NCBI GenBank assembly: GCA_964457725.1 | Contig: CAYWGQ010000170.1 | Location: 1-7,966 of the forward strand | Direction of reading: 5' to 3' | From: FEN-1219 sp964457725 | Lineage (GTDB): Bacteria; Pseudomonadota; Gammaproteobacteria; Steroidobacterales; Rariloculaceae | Length of the DNA: 7,966 nt | In this document: positions 5,237 to 7,966 of the stretch, piece by piece | How the letters are laid out: each line of letters starts with the position of its first letter | Numbering within the stretch: the first letter of the stretch is position 1 | The notes under the pieces: model-generated | Databases searched by the model: none | The model's input: only the letters and a program-made list of their open reading frames with translations | Told to the model about the DNA's origin: nothing | Program-made: the position numbers and the translations under genes

Positions 5237-5656
5237 ATGCTGCAACCGAAACGCACGAAATTTCGCAAGCAGTTCAAGGGGCGCAACCGCGGCCTCGCGC
5301 AGCGCGGCGCGGACGTGAGCTTCGGCGAGTACGGGCTGAAGGCGGTCGACCGCGGCCAGCTGACGGCGCGGCAGATCGAGGCCGCCCGGCGCGCGATGAC
5401 CCGCCACGTGAAGCGCGGCGGCAAGATCTGGATCCGCGTGTTCCCGGACAAGCCGATCACGAAGAAGCCCCTCGAGGTGCGGCAGGGCAAGGGTAAGGGC
5501 AACGTCGAGTACTGGGTCGCGCAGATCCAGCCCGGCAAGATGCTCTACGAGATGGCGGGCGTGACCGAGGAGGTCGCACGCGAGGCGTTCGCGCTCGCGG
5601 CCGCGAAGCTTCCGCTCGGCACCGTGTTCGTCCAGCGACACACGAGCGCAGGATGA
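5237..5656 (+). CDS. rplP: 50S ribosomal protein L16
   Basis: L16 is a late-assembly protein by the A site and central protuberance. The product has 139 residues (E. coli 136) and starts MLQPKRTKFRKQFKGRNRG. Conserved parts are LTARQIEAARRAMTRHVKR (42-60), GKIWIRVFPDKPIT (62-75) and GKGKGNVEYWVAQIQPG (84-100). R82 corresponds to E. coli Arg81, the residue hydroxylated by RoxA/YcfD, but the next residue is Gln instead of the Met seen in E. coli. GGAG (5226-5229) within the end of rpsC is 7 nt before the ATG. The stop overlaps the rpmC start. Confidence 0.98.
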   Translation: MLQPKRTKFRKQFKGRNRGLAQRGADVSFGEYGLKAVDRGQLTARQIEAARRAMTRHVKRGGKIWIRVFPDKPITKKPLEVRQGKGKGNVEYWVAQIQPGKMLYEMAGVTEEVAREAFALAAAKLPLGTVFVQRHTSAG

Positions 5657-5856
5657 TGAAGGCGAAAGATCTAAGGGCGAAGTCGGATGCCGAGCTCTCG
5701 GAGGAGCTCCTGAAGCTGCGCCGCGAGCAATTCAACCTGCGGATCCAGGCCGCGACCGGGCAGGGCGCGAAGCCGGATCAGCACGGCAAGGTGCGCAAGG
5801 ACATCGCACGGCTGAAGACCGTGCTCCGCGAGCGCGCCCTCGGTAAGAAGGAATGA
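5656..5856 (+). CDS. rpmC: 50S ribosomal protein L29
   Basis: L29 is a small two-helix protein near the tunnel exit, next to L23. The product has 66 residues (E. coli 63) and starts MKAKDLRAKS, matching E. coli MKAKELREKS. REQFNLRIQAATGQ at 23-36 is the family signature, followed by VRKDIARLKTVLRER. Two ATGs stand in tandem: 5653, which would give a four-base ATGA overlap with rplP, and 5656, overlapping by one base. I chose 5656 from the family alignment, but a start at 5653 (one extra Met) cannot be excluded. The only AGGA (5650-5653) is too close to either ATG, so re-initiation after rplP is likely. Confidence 0.95.
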   Translation: MKAKDLRAKSDAELSEELLKLRREQFNLRIQAATGQGAKPDQHGKVRKDIARLKTVLRERALGKKE

Positions 5857-6170
5857 CGGACATGAGCGCAACGGAATCCGCTGCCGACACGCCGGCCGGC
5901 GCCAAACGCACGATCGTCGGGCGGGTCGTCAGCAACAAGATGCAGAAGAGCGTCACGGTCGCGATCGAGCGGCTCGTCCGCCATCCCCGCTACGGCAAGT
6001 TCATTCGCCGCACCACGAAGGTGATGGCGCACGACGAGGCGAACGAGTGTCGCGAGGGCGACACCGTCGCGATCGCGGAATGCCGGCCGTTGTCGAAACG
6101 GAAGAGCTGGCGCGTGGTCCAAATCGTCACGCGCGCGCCGTCCGAGGGCGGCGCCGCGGATGCGTCCTGA
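5853..6170 (+). CDS. rpsQ: 30S ribosomal protein S17
   Basis: S17 is a primary 16S rRNA-binding protein with an OB fold. The core, GRVVSNKMQKSVTVAIERLV near 23-42 and HPRYGKFIRRTTK, plus the signature GDTVAIAECRPLSKRKSW at 69-86, is clear. The product is 105 residues against 84 in E. coli, with about 10 extra at the N-terminus (Ala/Thr-rich) and about 10 at the C-terminus (PSEGGAADAS). Start choice is open. ATG 5853 overlaps the rpmC stop (ATGA) and begins MTD as in E. coli. ATG 5862 has AAGGA (5848-5852) at a better 9-nt spacing and would give 102 residues. I report the longer form. Confidence 0.94.
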   Translation: MTDMSATESAADTPAGAKRTIVGRVVSNKMQKSVTVAIERLVRHPRYGKFIRRTTKVMAHDEANECREGDTVAIAECRPLSKRKSWRVVQIVTRAPSEGGAADAS

Positions 6171-6185
6171 GCGGAGGGCCGGCCG

Positions 6186-6554
6186 ATGATTCAGGCACAA
6201 ACGGTCCTAAACGCCGCCGACAACAGCGGCGCGCGCCGCCTGATGTGCATCAAAGTGCTCGGCGGCTCGAAGCGCCGGTACGCGCAGATCGGCGACGTGA
6301 TCAAGGTGACGATCAAGGACGCCATTCCGCGCGGGCGCGTGAAGAAGGGCGAGATCTATCACGCGGTGGTCGTTCGCACGCGGCACGGGCTGCGCCGTCC
6401 GGACGGATCCTTGATCCGGTTCGACGGCAACGCGGCCGTGCTGCTCACGAACAAGTTCGAGCCGATCGGCACGCGTATCTTCGGGCCGGTCACGCGCGAG
6501 CTGCGCACGAGCCAGTTCATGAAGATCATCTCGCTGGCGCCAGAGGTGCTGTGA
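6186..6554 (+). CDS. rplN: 50S ribosomal protein L14
   Basis: L14 lies at the subunit interface and is the target of the silencing factor RsfS. The product has 122 residues (E. coli 123). It begins MIQAQTVLNAADNSGARR, then MCIKVLGGSKRRYA (20-33), IPRGRVKKG (47-55), RRPDGSLIRFDGNAAVLL (70-87) and PIGTRIFGPVTREL (93-106). T96, R97 and K113 occupy the places of the residues reported to contact RsfS in E. coli. A one-residue deletion lies near residue 90. A strong GGAGGG (6173-6178) lies 7 nt before the ATG. In E. coli this gene opens the spc operon, but here only 15 nt separate it from rpsQ and no promoter is visible. Confidence 0.98.
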   Translation: MIQAQTVLNAADNSGARRLMCIKVLGGSKRRYAQIGDVIKVTIKDAIPRGRVKKGEIYHAVVVRTRHGLRRPDGSLIRFDGNAAVLLTNKFEPIGTRIFGPVTRELRTSQFMKIISLAPEVL

Positions 6555-6556
6555 GC

Positions 6557-6883
6557 ATGAGGAAGATCAGGAAAGGCGACCAGGTCGTCGTCATCGCCGG
6601 CAAGGACCGCGGCCGCCGGGGCACCGTGCTCCAGGTGGTCGAGGAAGGCCGGCGGGTGATCGTGGAAGGCATCAACGTCGCGAAGAAGCACCAGCGGCCG
6701 AACCCGAACGCGGTTCCCCCGATCGAGGGCGGCATCGTGGACAAGGAGATGCCGATCGCCATCTCGAACGTGATGGTCTTCAACCCGAAGACGAAGAAGG
6801 GCGACCGCGTCGGCTTCCAGGTCGGCGAGGACGGCGTGAAGCGGCGCGTCTTCAAGTCGACCGGCGAGCCGGTGGACGTCTGA
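6557..6883 (+). CDS. rplX: 50S ribosomal protein L24
   Basis: L24 is an assembly initiator that binds the 5' domain of 23S rRNA. The product has 108 residues (E. coli 104). A KOW motif spans about 6-28 (GDQVVVIAGKDRGRRGTVLQ), followed by VIVEGINVAKKHQRPNPNAV, GGIVDKEMPIAISNVM and RVGFQVGEDGVKRRVFKS. ATG 6557 is preferred because GAGGTG (6543-6548) lies 8 nt upstream. A GTG at 6551 overlapping the rplN stop (GTGA) would add only two residues and would sit 2 nt from that site. Confidence 0.97.
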   Translation: MRKIRKGDQVVVIAGKDRGRRGTVLQVVEEGRRVIVEGINVAKKHQRPNPNAVPPIEGGIVDKEMPIAISNVMVFNPKTKKGDRVGFQVGEDGVKRRVFKSTGEPVDV

Positions 6884-6901
6884 CGCGCAGGATTTTGGAT
6901 C

Positions 6902-7441
6902 ATGGCCAGATTGCAGGAACTCTACAACAACGAGTTGCGCGAGCAGCTCCGGCAGAAGCTCGGGTTGCGCAACCCGATGCAGGTGCCGCGCATCACCAAG
7001 ATCACGCTCAACATGGGCGTGGGTGAGGCCGTGGCCGATCGCAAGGTGCTCGACAGCGCCATGAGCGACATGGAGCGGATCTCCGGCCAGAAGCCGGTGA
7101 AGACGGTGGCGCGCAAGTCGGTCGCGGGGTTCAAGATCCGCGAGGGTTACCCGATCGGTTGCAAGGTCACGCTCCGGCGCGAGCGCATGTACGAGTTCCT
7201 GGACCGCCTGGTCAACATCGCGATCCCCCGGACGCGCGACTTCCGCGGGCTGAATCCGCGCTCGTTCGACGGGCAGGGCAACTACAGCCTCGGGGTGCAG
7301 GAGCAGATCATCTTCCCCGAGATCAACTACGACCAGATCGACGCGATCCGTGGCATGGACATCACCATCTCGACCACGGCTCGCAATCCGGAGGAGGGGC
7401 GGGCGCTTCTCGAGGCGTTCGACTTCCCCTTCAGGAAATAA
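6902..7441 (+). CDS. rplE: 50S ribosomal protein L5
   Basis: L5 binds 5S rRNA in the central protuberance and touches P-site tRNA. The product has 179 residues, identical in length to E. coli. Conserved parts are PRITKITLNMGVGEAVADRK, GQKPVKTVARKSVAGFKIRE near 62-81, GYPIGCKVTLRRERMYEFLD, RDFRGLNPRSFDGQGNYSLG and the end ALLEAFDFPFRK. AGGA (6889-6892) lies 9 nt before the ATG in an 18-nt gap. In E. coli the S8 repressor site for the spc operon lies at this junction; I could not recognise an equivalent hairpin here. Confidence 0.98.
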   Translation: MARLQELYNNELREQLRQKLGLRNPMQVPRITKITLNMGVGEAVADRKVLDSAMSDMERISGQKPVKTVARKSVAGFKIREGYPIGCKVTLRRERMYEFLDRLVNIAIPRTRDFRGLNPRSFDGQGNYSLGVQEQIIFPEINYDQIDAIRGMDITISTTARNPEEGRALLEAFDFPFRK

Positions 7442-7453
7442 GGACATCCCGTT

Positions 7454-7759
7454 ATGGCAAAGAAATCGATGATCGAACGCGAGAAGCGGCGCGCCGCCAC
7501 GGTGAAGCGCTACGCCAGGAAGCGTGCGGCGCTCAAGGCGGTGATCCGCAGCGCTTCCGCGAGCGACGAGGAGCGGATGGAGGCGATGGCGAAGCTCGCC
7601 GCGCTGCCGCGCGACGCGAGCCCGATCCGCCTGCGCAACCGCTGCGCGATCACCGGGCGGCCGCACGGCTACTACCGCAAGTTCGGCCTGGCGCGCAACA
7701 AGCTTCGGGAAGCCGCGATGCGCGGCGAGATCCCGGGGCTCACGAAAGCGAGCTGGTAA
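7454..7759 (+). CDS. rpsN: 30S ribosomal protein S14 (zinc-free form)
   Basis: S14 is a late-binding 30S head protein. The product has 101 residues, the length of the long C-minus type in E. coli. Only one cysteine is present (C64), so the zinc-ribbon form is ruled out. The C-terminal block LPRDASPIRLRNRCAITGRP (51-70), then HGYYRKFGLARNKLREAAMR and GEIPGLTKASW, is diagnostic. AAGGA (7440-7444) overlaps the rplE stop and lies 9 nt before the ATG. Confidence 0.98.
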   Translation: MAKKSMIEREKRRAATVKRYARKRAALKAVIRSASASDEERMEAMAKLAALPRDASPIRLRNRCAITGRPHGYYRKFGLARNKLREAAMRGEIPGLTKASW

Positions 7760-7783
7760 GCGGAGCGAGACAGGACACCATCG

Positions 7784-7966
7784 ATGAGCATGACCGATCC
7801 CATAGCCGACATGCTGACCCGTATCCGTAACGGCCAGAAAGCCCGCAAGGTCAGCGTCAGCATGCCGTCGTCGCGCGCCAAGGTCGCGATCGCCCGCGTG
7901 CTGAAGGACGAGGGCTACATCGCGGACTACTCGACCACGGAGAACGGCGGCACGGTGGACCTCACC
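7784..7966 (+). CDS. rpsH: 30S ribosomal protein S8, N-terminal part (cut by window end)
   Basis: The first 61 codons of S8 are visible, a primary 16S rRNA-binding protein and, in E. coli, the translational repressor of the spc operon. The start MSMTDPIADMLTRIRNGQ matches E. coli nearly exactly, followed by VSMPSSRAKVAIARVLKDEG and the variable loop YIADYSTTENGG. AGGA (7772-7775) lies 8 nt before ATG 7784; a second ATG at 7790 fits the family less well. About 70 residues, including the C-terminal RNA-binding part, lie beyond the window. Confidence 0.97.
   Translation, partial: MSMTDPIADMLTRIRNGQKARKVSVSMPSSRAKVAIARVLKDEGYIADYSTTENGGTVDLT

Noticed and set aside
6551..6556. GTG start for rplX overlapping the rplN stop
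   Set aside because: The GAGGTG site is 8 nt from ATG 6557 but only 2 nt from this GTG, and the family N-terminus fits the ATG.
1..7966. CRISPR arrays, tRNA or rRNA genes, insertion sequences, toxin-antitoxin or defence genes
   Set aside because: None seen; all space outside 1093-1440 is filled by ribosomal genes with gaps under 40 nt.

Overview
This window is a conserved ribosomal-protein cluster: the 3' part of tuf (EF-Tu), the whole S10 gene set, and the start of the spc gene set. All genes are on the + strand. The order is tuf', rpsJ, rplC, rplD, rplW, rplB, rpsS, rplV, rpsC, rplP, rpmC, rpsQ, rplN, rplX, rplE, rpsN, rpsH'. The DNA is GC-rich. Protein lengths and motifs (zinc-free 101-residue S14, 179-residue L5, 201-residue L4) fit a high-GC proteobacterium, most likely a gammaproteobacterium. 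A REP-type palindrome with a GTAG head next to rpsJ and the L3 sequence point loosely to the Xanthomonadales or a related uncultured lineage. The genus cannot be fixed from this window.

Layout. Positions 1-1092 hold tuf' and rpsJ, 3 nt apart, so rpsJ is probably read with tuf. Positions 1093-1440 are the only long non-coding stretch. It holds two head-out inverted REP units, then a strong promoter (TTGAAC, 16 nt, extended -10 TGCTATAAT, GC-rich discriminator), then a leader of about 190 nt that can fold into five successive hairpins. A 19-codon upstream reading frame lies in that leader. From 1441 to the right edge the genes are tightly packed. Stop and start codons overlap at rplD/rplW, rplP/rpmC and rpmC/rpsQ, and most other gaps are under 40 nt. 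The 15-nt gap between rpsQ and rplN has no promoter, so the S10 and spc groups look like one transcript here.

How it works together. The products are the decoding and translocation factor EF-Tu, small-subunit proteins S10, S19, S3, S17, S14 and S8, and large-subunit proteins L3, L4, L23, L2, L22, L16, L29, L14, L24 and L5. The gene content holds no new system. The unusual part is the control region. The promoter and structured leader sit between rpsJ and rplC rather than before rpsJ as in E. coli, which suggests that regulation (possibly by L4) has been re-sited. A second oddity is an abrupt change of codon choice in the last 17 codons of tuf, which looks like the edge of a gene-conversion tract.
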